Assembly: GCF_037038585.1 (NCBI RefSeq)
Contig: NC_092520.1
Span: forward strand, 189,080,604 to 189,144,603
DNA: 64,000 nt
From: Patagioenas fasciata
Lineage: Eukaryota; Chordata; Aves; Columbiformes; Columbidae
Direction: 5' to 3'
The translations under genes were made by a program, and so were the position numbers. The notes below the pieces were generated by a model. It was not told the DNA's origin. It saw only the letters and a program-made list of their open reading frames with translations, and ran no database searches. Of this stretch, positions 12,901-25,489 are shown one piece after another (the first letter of the stretch is position 1; the number at the start of each line of letters is the position of its first letter).

Positions 12901-15900
12901 AACTTTAGGCATCTATGTCATTAGAGGTAGAGGAGGAAAATGCCTCACGGGTTTCTGTGTTGGCGGTAAATCTTCTGTATTAAAGAGGAAGAGAAGCTAA
13001 TTCCTGCAGTTCTGGCTACAAAATCTCTGCCTCAAGGTCAACATCATGTCTAAATCCTGCCCTTTGGTCAATCCGTGTAACACAAAGTATTACAAAGAGA
13101 GGTTGGTTTTAGCCTATGAAGTGTATGTGAAGAAGAGCCTAAACCACGCATTTACTAAAACAGACTGAAAAGGTACTCCAACAAGCATTCAAACTAGGCT
13201 AACCCGATCCTTGCTTACATTTTCTTTCTCACCACCTGTCATATACCTATTTCCTTTGGCCATTTGATAAGTCAGGGCACTCTTTCAGGGCAGTACTCTG
13301 CAGTCTACCTCAAGAGAGATTTTTGCCTGATTAAAGGTAAGATCTGCAATACAAAGAACTGACATGCTGGAGAAAACATAGTTATTCTAAATCTGGTTGC
13401 TTGTTGCAGAACAGTGCACAGCTCCTTATTTGTATTAGAAAACATGCATATTGACTTAGCAAGGGTCTAAAGTTCAACAGTGGTGTAATCCATGTACACT
13501 GAATTGCAATGCTCCTCATTTTTCTTGCATTTCTTCACAGCATCGTGGGATAACTACAGTGCTTAGCAGGTGCTCTCTCCACACTTTGCTCACCCTCACA
13601 GAAGTTTGTACTGCTGTTTATATTCAGTCACTGCTCTTCTCTCTAATACTGCCCTTCTCACTCACCAAGTAGTATTCCATCTTTCTCCGCAGACTTCTAC
13701 AAAACTCTTCCCAACAGACTGAAATCTTTGTTCTTCAGCTGTTCTTACAGTTTCATGCTCTTCCTCCAACCTTGTAGATGATGGCTTATTAAAGTGCCTT
13801 ACCTGATTCTTATGCTTCTTTATGATACCACAGACAAAGTAAACCCTTCTGCATTTTGATCATATTAACCACTTATTGGTTCTTTTATATTCTGGAGAAA
13901 TTTAACCGCTACTGATTTGAAAGATCCCTCTTTTCTTTTTCTTCCTTCTGCATCTCATCTTCATCAATATTTCTTCTTTTGTCCTAAACTCATTTACCTA
14001 GGTCATCCTGGTACAACTGCCTTCCCCCCTGGAGTGTACAACAGAGCTCACAGGTTTCACCTTAACTCTTCTACAGTCCTGACAGTATATAAGGTCCTAA
14101 CAGACTTTAAAAAAAAAACTGTAAATACGTACACATAGTGTGAAAGTATTCAGTCGTGTCTCTGATGGTATTTGGAGATTATTTGAATGGTATAAAAACG
14201 AGTTGGGATATGGTGCCATTTCCTGGAGTGTTGCCTACATATTTTTCTCCAGATGCAGCTATATTGCTGAAACTCGCATTCATGTACAAGCCATCTACAG
14301 GGTATATCATTACCTGAAAATCTCTAAGTTACTTATTAAAGGAAGGTTCAAAATTCAGCTGGTCTGTCACGTTTATGCAGATAAGTCAAGAAGAAGCTAA
14401 AATTTGTTTCAAAAACTTCTACAAATGCTGACAGGAGCAAAGACTCCTCAAAGTGCAGTGAGAGCTGGTGGAGAGATAAAAAGCTGATCTCCATTCAGAA
14501 CTGCATATTAAGATATTAATGAAAGAGTTTCACCTCATACTTAGTCCTAGATCCAGCACCCACAGTGGCTACTGAAACCTCCTAGAAGAGTTTGTTCCAA
14601 TATTATTTGATGTTTTTATGAAGAAACCTTAGAACATATGGTTCGTATCCATGGAATAGAGATGCCACCAAGATGAGTGAGACAGTAAATAATGAGATTA
14701 GGGACAAGTTATTAATCACAGTCCAGGAAAATGTACTCTAATACATGCAAGTGCTGTGTAGTGTATTTGGGTACAAAGAACACCAGTTGTGCTTACAGAG
14801 CAGAGACTTGTTGAAGCAGTCACTAAAAAACCACAAGTTCCTCTTCACTGACCTGTTTCAAAGTTGTGGCCGTGGCATTTAATAAGATGTTTGCATATGC
14901 ACCAAGGGTAATCCTAGAATAATCAGGGAAGGCACTTTGCTTCTGAACACAGAACTGCTAGGACCATTACTAGAACCCTGTTTCTGACTCTAGGCAAACC
15001 CATTTAAGTAAGGATGTGAAAACTGCAGAGCACACAAAGGGGCCCATAAATAATTCAGGTCATGAAAGACACAATTTGCAATGTGGAGACTGAGGAGTAC
15101 TACTGGATTTTTTAAAGATCTGATCCATGAACAAAGCTTTTGTTCACATAGTGGTGGGTTTTCCAGTCTTGCAGGCAAAGGCATTGGAATATCCAATGGA
15201 TGGAACTGAAGAAAAAGGGGAAGAAACCAACTTTGAACCCTAAAATGAGATGTAATTTCCTAACTGTGAAGGTAGTTAAACGTTGCTTCTTTCTTTTGTT
15301 CGTGAGAGTGATTACCAATTCCACAGAGAAGAGTTTACAGTAAATATGAAGAAGAGCTCAGCAATAATAGTTTAAAGCTAAAGTATCATTTTACTATAAA
15401 CAGTACAGAGCTTGTGGTGGAATTATGTCATTTGGAACAAGTAATGCCTATAATCCACTTACTCTCTTCATTTTTTGGTTCCTTTTAGTATCAACTCAAA
15501 CTTTAATAGTATTGGAAAAACACAGCTGCTTCTTGTTGGAAAGCTAGTTATTTTCTCTATATTTACAGAAATAATTGATTCAGTGAGATGTAATCTATAA
15601 ATCTGGTTTTGAAAAATGAAATTATATAGTGAACCATGTTTGTCCAAGCTGTTTCCAGAGAAGATGTGTCATTAACCCTTTTTCTCACCCTGTGGATGGT
15701 TTTGTTCCCAATGTGATTAAAAGGCTACTGTCAAGATTTAGACATGAGTATTAATCTTCATACAAATTGCTCAATTCCATTGCGGAAGTTTCCCACAATG
15801 TGTTCTGTGTGATCTGGAGCAGAACTTTTACTGATAGATGTTCATGCAGTGACTATTAAGGGGCATTTGTGAACAAAATTAAAGCCTAAAACAAGAGAAG

Positions 15901-18900
15901 AAATACATGCATACATATGTGTACATCATAGCTATTTTTTCAGAGAAGTTATTAAGGACTTTGTGGTTCGGTATAAAACCATCTGTATTTCAATATAAAA
16001 TTATCTGATGACACATATAAGTAAGATCAGCAGGATTTTGGATAGTTATCTACATGTAGGTGGCAAACCATGAATCAGTTACATAATTCATACAAAACTT
16101 ATGTATACAAAATTCTCACACCCCCTTCAGAACATTTGATGTTGGGAGGTGTCATGGAGGGGGAAGGAAAAGCACAATATTTTAAGGGAATTTTTAGAAA
16201 TGCTACTGGAGCTACTTTTCATATCTTTCTCCTTATAAATTGAGATGATTTATCCATAGCAGTATTGCACAAAATACCTGAAAACAACCTACATTGTGCT
16301 TTCTGAATGCATTATCTCGAGACCTAGGCAGCCAACTAGCTATAGGTTCCATTGGTAGACTGAAGATTTCTTGTACTCAAAAGAATAAAGCTTCTATTTC
16401 TGGGCCTGTAATGTCATGAGACATTACACTTTATCCATGGAAAAACTGTTGTAATCTTATGTACAGAATATCTGCTACTAAGATGATGGTATTTGCTAAG
16501 TATCTTTTAAAAAGGGGGTTTTTAGGGAAAAGTGTTTGCACTGGAAAGAGTTGTTGCTGGCTAATACCAGAAACAAGCTAAAATACATGTGGCTACATGT
16601 TTGATTCTCATATTTACTAAGGCTGCAATGTAAGCAGATATTATTTACATTTTTAGGTATGCATCTTTGGGATGACACCATGAAATACTCTTAAAATTCC
16701 TCCCGTGCATAAACTCACTAACATCTATTCTAAATAGAACAACCTTAAAGAAGACCAATGTATTTTGTGGCATCCACTGCTGTTTTACAACTAAGTTCTG
16801 CTACACAGTAGAATGAAACTAAAACTTTTCGAAGAGATTCATTAAAGTGTAATTGAGTGAAAATATCTACAATTACATCAGGAAGATGGATGTCTAAATG
16901 GTTATGACATGGCCCAGGATATGGGCCGAGGCTTGTAATAAAGATCTACATGCAGCGACCAAAAATTCTTTAACACAGCTAATCTCAAAGCAATCAAGAG
17001 GCCTTTGCTGGGCACTTCCCACTTCATAGGCCAGTATTTTAGTGACCACACTGCTAAAATCTTTTTCTTTCTTTCTCTTTTCTGGTTAAAATTCAGTTGA
17101 TATATCTTTGTGAAATATTTACATTTGATAAATTATTGTTTATTCATAAATGTCACAGGCAGTTCCAATACAAATTTGCTTCATAGAGTCTATCAGCAAC
17201 AACAAAGAAATTCCTCTATGCTGCATTAAGCATCTCCCATGAACACTTAAATTACATACACGCCCTCTTCCAAGACCTGCACTAACATCAGTGATACTTG
17301 CCCAGGAGCATGAAGATTTTGCAGTACCCATCCTTTTTAAAGACAGAACAGCCATTTCACCTCGTGTTGCAAAATTCAGGGAACTAAATTAATTGATGAT
17401 TGTCAGAGAAAAAAGGAGGGATTCAGAGAAGAAAAATAAAAAATTCATTTGTATGATTTTTATTTTAAATTACATAACAGCAATAGTTTTAAAGTATTTC
17501 ATATATAAGATATCAAAAAATGATTGGAAACTATCTGTATCCCAACTTCGCCATCACAACGGAACACTATATGAAAACACAGTGATCAATATTAATTAGT
17601 AGAACACCAGTGGGCGCAAAACATACCAAGCCCAATACTGTGACAAAAAATCCATACAAAAAGCTTCTAGAGGCACTCCAAAGGCAAAATGAAAGAACCT
17701 GTGAAATCTAAACAACTTTTGCCAGTCTAATTCAACAGGGGACTTTGCTACTTCGCACAGGTCTTGGAGGAATTCTCCAGAATATAGGATCTTCTGGTGA
17801 GGGAACTGTCCCCCTGATGCCTCTCATATGTCTCCCTGTGCTCTCAGCAGTCGCAGCAGCAATGCTGGGGATTTGGGAAACTGGTACACACAAGATCAGC
17901 CCCAAGGCTAGTGTGTTGAAACTAGAAAATAGATCACCATACAGCTGGTCTAGAACCAAGCAGCACTGATGTGGCTTAGGGCCACCACTGCAAACTGTTC
18001 CTGAATTATACTTCTGCCCTTCAGATACCAGAAGCAGATTTGGGCCATTAGCCCCTATTCTGAGATAATCAAGCTGGTTAATAGATAAATTTCCCAGTCT
18101 CAAACATCAGAATTCTTAAAAATATTGCTTTATAATTGAAGAGACATTTGAAAGCAACAGTTTCTACATGAACTAAGTACATGATCCCCTTCCCCTGAGA
18201 CATTAAACACATTATTTTAAAGTACCTTTGCATATCCTTTTAAGCTATGAAAACTATCTGTTAATAATATTAAATACTATCCAAAGAGCTAAACTGAAGT
18301 AAATACAGCTATTCCTAATATGGCAAGATCCCTCTTCTTTAAGCAGCATTCTTTCCATCTTTATGGTACGGTAACTCTCAGTCTTTGTATAATAGCAAGT
18401 GTATGAGATCTGGTTAAATGCCACAAGTAAGGCTTCAGTGGAAAAGATAGTATAATCTCACAGTGCCTCAGGGATGAACAGCTTATGCAAGTGGGGTATC
18501 ACTTTGCCTTTGAGTAAATCATTACATTCTTTCAGTGTCCTACATATGTATAGATGCATAGTTATATCTGGAGAGTGTTGTAAAATACCCTCTTGTAAAC
18601 TTCAAACGCTGCAAAAGCTACAACCACATCATTTCTCCTTCGGGAGAGTCTCTCTGTTGTGTGTGCTAATGTGTAGATCCTGGAACACCATTTTGCCCAT
18701 TTTCTTTCAACTTCCATCTAACTCAAATATGAACATGCTGGCAGGGCTCAGTACTTTATTATCCGATATATATATGGAATCAGTTCTGATGGATTATTAA
18801 CCAAAAGCTCCTCAGAAAAATTAGCAGCTGTGCACTGTCAATTTGGTAGGTAGTAGGCACTGAATACTGTCCACTGTGAATCATATACAGACTATAGTGG

Positions 18901-19084
18901 ACCATATTCTGATGGAGTACTCTAGAAATGAATGATATCCTGCTCACGTTGGCCCACCTAAAAATGGAGATCCAGTCGGAATTAATGATGTAATCTCCCT
19001 AAGAAATTACTGCAGAGAGACAGGCAGTTGCAGAGGCAGGTTCAGATTGCACTAAAACAGATACCTGAGATAGATGAGAAGTAC
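9961..19084. other. Noncoding DNA, no gene recognised
   Basis: AT-rich sequence without CR1 tails, RNA genes or convincing exons. A patch near 10,290-10,350 (GTGCCTCAGTTTCCC, then CATTTTGAGATTTACAG about 30 bases on) recalls the core and tail of MIR-type SINEs but is too short to call. The open frame at 17,732-18,103 minus (123 codons) has no recognisable protein character. Confidence 0.55.
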
Positions 19085-19124
19085 CCTGGAAGATCCTGGA
19101 AGATCCCGGAAGATCCCTGGAAGT
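19085..19124. repeat. 10-bp minisatellite, about four copies
   Basis: Consecutive units CCTGGAAGAT (19085-19094), CCTGGAAGAT (19095-19104), CCCGGAAGAT (19105-19114) and CCCTGGAAGT (19115-19124). The first two are identical, the third differs by one base and the last has an extra C before it truncates. Confidence 0.85.
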
Positions 19125-22100
19125 ACCTATATGCCATCCCTGCACATAGAGAGAGCTGAAATGATTTGTCAGGACCGAGTATTTATTTTCCAGATCGTCT
19201 AATGTGGGTGAGATGAATCCAACTCTCACCTTCCAATTCAGATGTTGAAATTATTAAAAGACAAATACTTCAGTGTAACAAATAGAGAGGTACCTCAGAT
19301 GGCATCTTTAGCTCCTTCTCCTAACTCTGTAGGGTGCTGAGAAACTTGCACGATGGAGTTATCCTGAATGTGCAGGGAGATGCCAAGGACTAACCCACAG
19401 GTAACCCCAGGCACAGGCTGTGTCTGAACAGGTTATTCTTTGATGTCTTGGGGGAATAGATGCCAAACAAGAAATAAATTAGAGGATAGGAGGCACCATT
19501 CACTCAGCCTGGTAGGATAAATATTTGGTCTGGAGAGAGCTCTGTTCTAAGCTTTTTTCAACCTAAATAGTTTCCAATCCACCTCCTGACCGTGGGTGGT
19601 GGCTCTAATGACACAATTGTGGTGGGGTTATTTTCCAGCTCCATTCTTAAGATAGGCCAATGTGCAGATAGGAATGCAAGATGTGAAGGGGTAAAAGGAA
19701 TCTAAATAAGAGGAGTACTGACTTAACCATGTCTAAGTCGTAGTTCTGTCAGCTAAGATCCAATCCCATCTCTGTTCCCAAGAGCCTTCACGCGTTTTCT
19801 ATTTAAGTCACTGGAGGAAATACAGGCACAGAACTGAGAGCTTGAATCAGAACTGATACTCCTGGTGTCTAAGATCAGAAACAAAACAAAAGTTCTCTCA
19901 GACCTTCTTTACACAGCTGGAAGGTATCAAAAAGAACAATTCTATGACAATTATCACACACTTGGTAAAATTCAAACGGAACTGAAATAAATATTTTTTT
20001 CTTATCGTTCTTTTGTGTTCAGGACTCACTTTGGGCCCAGTAGTCGGGCTTGAAACAGGGATATCAGCTGCTTCCTGACCCTGTTAAACATGTATGTTTT
20101 TGGCATGTAAATCCCTTCAGTAATGTGGGAAGCACCCAGATTACTGGGTACTAAATCTTTCCCAGCTGCATTTGCCTGAGTCTTCTCCCACCTCACCACT
20201 TTTCATCCCATTTTTCCTCCAGGTCTGGCACTGGGAGCACACAAGTGCTCTACCATCTTTTTTTCACAGAGAGAGGCAATATGGCCACTGATATGGGAGC
20301 CCTAATGGTCTCCTCATCCTGTGTCATGGCCTTGTATGCATGGCAAAACAGAAAATTTCAAAAAAGACAACAGAGGAACCAGGAACGCGTTTTGCTTGAA
20401 ACAGTGTCCTGGGACCTTTCGGAAAATTAATAACCCAGAAGTATACCATCATACATGACAGCCTGTCAGATAAGTAAAATGATCCAAAAGATACTAATAT
20501 AACAAAAGACAATTAAATGAAAACAGACTCCCAAGCAAATCAACAACCAGAGCTTTGACCCCAACTCCTCTGATGTCTTTGAACCTCAGCCCCTATTTAG
20601 CACTGAGAGGAGGTGGCACTTCAAGGAGAGACCCTAAGCTTCTTCACCAGATTTCCCAAGAGGGCACTGTGGAGCACTACTGGCAGTAAGATGGTGCTTT
20701 CCGGGACACATCATAAAGCATGTGCTTTAGGGTGTTTGCCTTGTGCTCTTTACATTAAGGGACAAAGCAGACAAAGTCTTCAGGGCAAGATGATGTTTGA
20801 ATGTGTGTTGTATCATGCCTATTGCTTTAGGACCTTAAGAATGATATATCATCTTTACCATTTTCTTCCCACTGTGACCCTGACCTCCCTCTTAAAATAG
20901 ATTATTACTAGTCTGTTATAAAGTAGCTGACCATTTCAAGCATTCATCTCCCTCTGTTGATGGATTGCAGAGCTTGTACCCAGAACAGGGCCCCACTGTG
21001 AACCAGCTCACCTAAGGTAACGTGACTCATTTGAACCCATCTTACTAAACATTAGAGGCTGAAGAACCAGCTCAGATGGAATTATATTCTCAAGACCTTA
21101 GTACCACTTGTTTTACTCCTTGCCAGCAGGACCAACAGAGACTTGCTCTGAATCTGTAGCCCTTTGAAGAGCTAATTTGTGGAGTAAACTCAGGTGAAAA
21201 CAATATTTCTTTCAGACATCATATCATCTTATTCAAAATAAGAAGTACACTTTGGCCTGAAGGACAGAGGAGGTTTCCAGGCACAGGAAGGAAACAACTG
21301 AAATAGAACAGTGGGCTTTTAAGTCACACTGTGCTTGAGCAGGATTATAATGTTGTCAGGGCCATGTCCTGAATCTCTTCTTTGAACACTTCAGCATAAT
21401 CAGCTTTTTAGGCCTTTCAGCTCCATGCCAAATGACAATAATGCCAGCGCTATGTACATGAGCCAAATCACCTCCAAATAAGAAATAACAATATTGTCAT
21501 CATACCACCCCAATAACACACTCTGCGGCAATAAGGAAATGGGTGGTTTTGTTTTGTTTTGTTTTGTTTTCATTGCGGAGCATCTATCATAATTTTCCTG
21601 TTAGAAGCAGAGTTACTAAAACCACAAGGTGAAAAAACAAAAATGGGAAATAAGCTTTTCCTGTTGTCAAAGACCAACACCCCTGGCATAGGAGATCCTG
21701 ATATTTCTTGATACAGCGGTATTAACAGAAAATTACCATGTGGCATCGTGACACTCTGGAACCCACTGTTCTTGCTGGGTGGATGCACAGGGAATGGGCA
21801 GAAGTTTTATCCTGAAGACCTCAGTACAGAGATAACCTAAAAAGCTTCCCTGTCATTTCATCCTGAGGTGCAGTAGTTGATTATGTTGACACTCCATTCC
21901 CTTCAGGGCAATATTAAACACTATGGTGGTGTAAGCTGAGCTGTTAGACTTCTCCCTGGAGTATTCACAGCTAGCTAAGAGATGAAGAGATAAGAGACTG
22001 GTTTCTCAGATATAACTGGGAAATACTCTGGTCTTAAAACTTCACTGCCAGCTCACTCAGTTGCTGGTATTGTTTAGGGGGCAACTGAAAAATCAGTGAC

Positions 22101-25100
22101 TTCTGGTGCTGCCTAGCTGAGGCTGGTGACCAGCATCCTGAACTCCTCTGTTGGGCTGTTCTCCACTGAGAGCTTACACTTGCAGGACATAGACAGCAAT
22201 GCTTCACGTAGCTAATTACTGGCTCTAAGCTGGCAATCAGCTACTGAAACAGAGTAAAAAGATCAGCAGCATGAACCTTGTCTCAGCTGTCACTGGGACT
22301 TTAGCCATGAACATTTTAGCTGCCAACAGCCATGAATGATTCCATATGTATGGTAAATTTAGGGTGTCAAAGGCTCTGTCATGCTTTAAAACAAGTGTAT
22401 TACTGGCATTGGAGGCAAGAAAGGACCACCTGGACCACGACTAACAATACCATGGCTACCCTGGTAATTATAATGGACATTGACAGTTCATTGTGAGAAG
22501 GCAGTCTCTTTACATGGTGCATGTTGGAGAAGTTTGGACTACAGAGCTCCATCTTCACATCTTGGGCAAGCATGAGGAGAATATTTGGCTGTGACTATGA
22601 AGACAGGCTTTCCATAGCTTGCTACTTATGGATGAAAAGCTGACATTTAAACAAATGTGTTCTGATCAAGCCTGAATTAGCACTCAGCCTCATATGTTGT
22701 GAAATTACACACACCTATAGACTTCAGGAAACCAATGCAGATCAATTCTCTCTTGTCTTTTATCTAGATATCTGTGAACTGACCACCATATTTGTGCAGG
22801 GTACAGCCATTTTATAAGGAAAAAAAAAATTTAGAAAAATACCAGCTCATTAGAAACTCAACTTTTCCTAGGAACATATCACTTATGACAAATTTCTTGC
22901 CAGAAAATATTTGTGGGGTTCTTTTTTTATTATTTTTTTTTCCCCCAAATCTAGAACGAAATTCCTTTTCAAAATGAGGGAAAATACAGAACTTTCTCAA
23001 TACTGTAGCATTATTAGCCTTTTTGGGACAAGTCAGCAGCCTGGGATCAAGTTTGCCTTCTGCACAAAGCATGGGTCTTCAGCATTAGACTTTGCTGGGA
23101 TGGTTTATTTTACTTAGACAAAATAGCTTTCAAGAGATTTGGGTTTGTTGTGATACAGAAGAAGAACATTTTATAAATGTGGAAGAGTTCTGAAGAATGA
23201 ACAAACAACTCTCAGCCAGCTCTAGTCATGCAATTCAGGTCAACAACTCGTTCACCAGAGCACTGCCAGGAAAATAAAAAATACTGGAGAATAAAAAGAT
23301 GTAAGTGACCCTCTCTGAAGAGTTCTTGGCAATTTGAGCTGAATCTCAGTACACTATCTTCATCACAATACCATCTTCCCTCTCTGAAACTGTCGCTGTC
23401 ACTATAGTAACTGGCATATTAAAAAAAAAAAAAATCCCCTGCTAATCTTGAAATATGAACATATACCTAAAATAACCATGCTTACTGTACCAGTAATATC
23501 ACCCATGGATTTTGCAGTGCTCTCAGAGAGATCATAAAAGGTACAATGAAGAAACATTTTGTGTTTGATAGAATAAGTCTGCTAGCTGTCGTACATGGAG
23601 TTATGTTGCTTCATCTCCTTCATGAATTAAGATGTTCATACAGAACAAATAATGGAAGAGAAAGAAAAGATGGAAATTACTTTAGAAGGGAGAGATGGCT
23701 AGATTAGTGAAAGACAAGCTAGAAATTCTTTCCTGCTTTACAGCTGTTAAAAGAGAAAGCAGCAGCCATGCTAATATGCAATCTCTTTTCATGTTGCTGG
23801 AAGATAACCTAACTGTATTGCCATGACCAGACACAACTCACCGTGTCCTGTTTGCCATTGTTCTCCATGCTGAATTGCTCCTGGATTCTGAAAATCACTG
23901 GGAAGTACTGTGAAAAATTGCGTGTCACATAGAGACAGCCAAGGGATAAGGCAGATCCCTACTGTACAATATATAAGGATCAGCATAAATTAGAGCTAGC
24001 ACATGATCTGTCCTTCTGTGTGCAAAGAAGGATTTTCTCCCAAAGTAATTAGGCTTTATGTGCAAAAAGCTTTTTTTTTTTTACATTACTTGTTTATAGA
24101 TGCATGGTCAGATACTAATCGCTTTATCTTTTTCCTTAACCTAAATTTCCTTGCTGTTGTCTAGGGTTTTTAACGTGGTAGCGGACACAGAAAACATTCA
24201 ACAGGCAAATGTATTTCAAATTGATAGTTTTTGTTTCTTTCTTTAGTTGTTTCATTACAAGTTGTGATATAATAATTATAGCCAGTTAACCTTCTTCGGA
24301 ATGCGAACACTTAAAAATGGTTAAAACTTTTATATATGAAGGACCAAGCTCTGTTTTAAATGTTACTGAACTTCCTTTTGTTGATTGATATGCCTATAAA
24401 AAGTATACTGCAGGAAATGCTGGACATGAAATAGCATTTTTTAGCAATATAAAAAAAGATATTTGCAGACACAGAACCAAATTTCCATGTTGTTTGTCCA
24501 ACTTATTCTGAATTACAAGCATACACTATGGAAGCAAGGAGGCAGGCTGAGGACCATTCTGTAAGGGTGAAATAGAAGTTGCTTCTTATCTCCCCAGCCA
24601 CTGGCTTCTCAGTTGAAAAGGTCAAAGAAAAGGAAATATCTGTGATGGCTTTACAGTCAAAATAAAAGGATCAAAACTGGAAATGGATTGAAATCACTTA
24701 GTTGATTGAACTCAGGAAATATTTATTACGTGACAATGGCCTTCAGACTATAACTGTCCTGAAAATCGGATAGAGTGAGCAACCTAATCCATGGATGGCC
24801 CCTGGATACGCAGAGCCACGCTGCAGACCTTCTGTGTGGCGAGGGGTCCGTGCAGCATGTTGTACAAGTCTTCGTGGTGCCTTGGCCTGAGCCATTCGGT
24901 GCTTCCTTCCTGCTGAGGTACAGAAAGCCCTGTTTATTCTTCTGGCTTAGGAAGCAAACAGTGGGAAGGCATGAGCTGCCTGTCAGATGTTATGTGGCAT
25001 TGTGCACGTGTGTCTTTGCTACGAAGTGGTTTGTTTCCTGGTCCAAGTGAATTTGCAGTCCAAGTTGTAGCTCAGCCTCCAGCTGTGTCAGTTGGAAGGG

Positions 25101-25312
25101 CCACTGGAATGTCAAGCAGCAACGTTTTGTGTGTGGATAGAAAGGGCATGAGCAAGATGCCTACCTGTATTGCAATGTCCTTAGTGGTTTTAGTCCTCTC
25201 CTGTTTTCTGTACATGATCTGTCCCATTGCCCGCACATATCTGTGGTTCAGGCTGAGTCTCCTTGCACATAAAACTAACAAAAATTAAAATAGCCTTATA
25301 CTCCTGTTGCAG
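19125..25312. other. Noncoding DNA, no gene recognised
   Basis: Unique-looking AT-rich DNA. Only simple sequence is identifiable: (TTTTG)n at about 21,547-21,570, and short A or T runs near 22,820, 22,922, 23,421 and 24,071. Confidence 0.6.
21547..21570. repeat. (TTTTG)n microsatellite
   Basis: Nearly five perfect pentanucleotide units in a row inside unique sequence. Confidence 0.85.
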
Positions 25313-25483
25313 GCAATGAAATATAGAAAACTTGAGAAGATTTTGCAGGATTATGAGACCAAGATGAGGAAAGAAGCTTCCAAAATTCAGAACATTTGTT
25401 CAAGAACAGAACTTGAAGTGGTCCTTGTCTGTCTGTTTCAAAACCAAAATAACAAACTGTCCCCTCCCCAAAAAGAGTACTGA
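25313..25483 (+). other. Candidate (weak) coiled-coil exon
   Basis: An acceptor-like tract, ATACTCCTGTTGCAG (AG at 25311-25312), is followed by 56 open codons and TGA at 25481-25483. The first 33 or so residues read as a charged helix, including KYRKLEKILQDYETKMRKEA, with a rough heptad spacing of Leu/Ile/Tyr. After about residue 35 the translation turns hydrophobic and less protein-like, which would fit an exon ending near 25,411-25,420. However, the available GT donors there (for example GAA/GTGGTC) are weak. In purine-rich DNA, Lys/Glu-rich peptides arise by chance. No gene is recognised; it could be a true exon, an exon relic or coincidence. Confidence 0.2.
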
Positions 25484-25489
25484 AGTGTA

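Noticed and set aside
13289-13336. 48-bp micro-exon-like segment between TCTTTCAG and GGTAAGATC, open in one frame
   Set aside because: Short AG..GTAAG pairs with one open frame are common by chance in 64 kb, and neither neighbouring exons nor a recognisable peptide support it.
18869-18902. Short inverted repeat GTCCACT..AGTGGAC
   Set aside because: A 7-bp stem with a 20-base loop is expected by chance and has no terminator or small-RNA context here.
20955-21025. Possible small exon ending CACCTAAGGTAACG
   Set aside because: Only one frame is open, the acceptor is poor and the peptide is nondescript.
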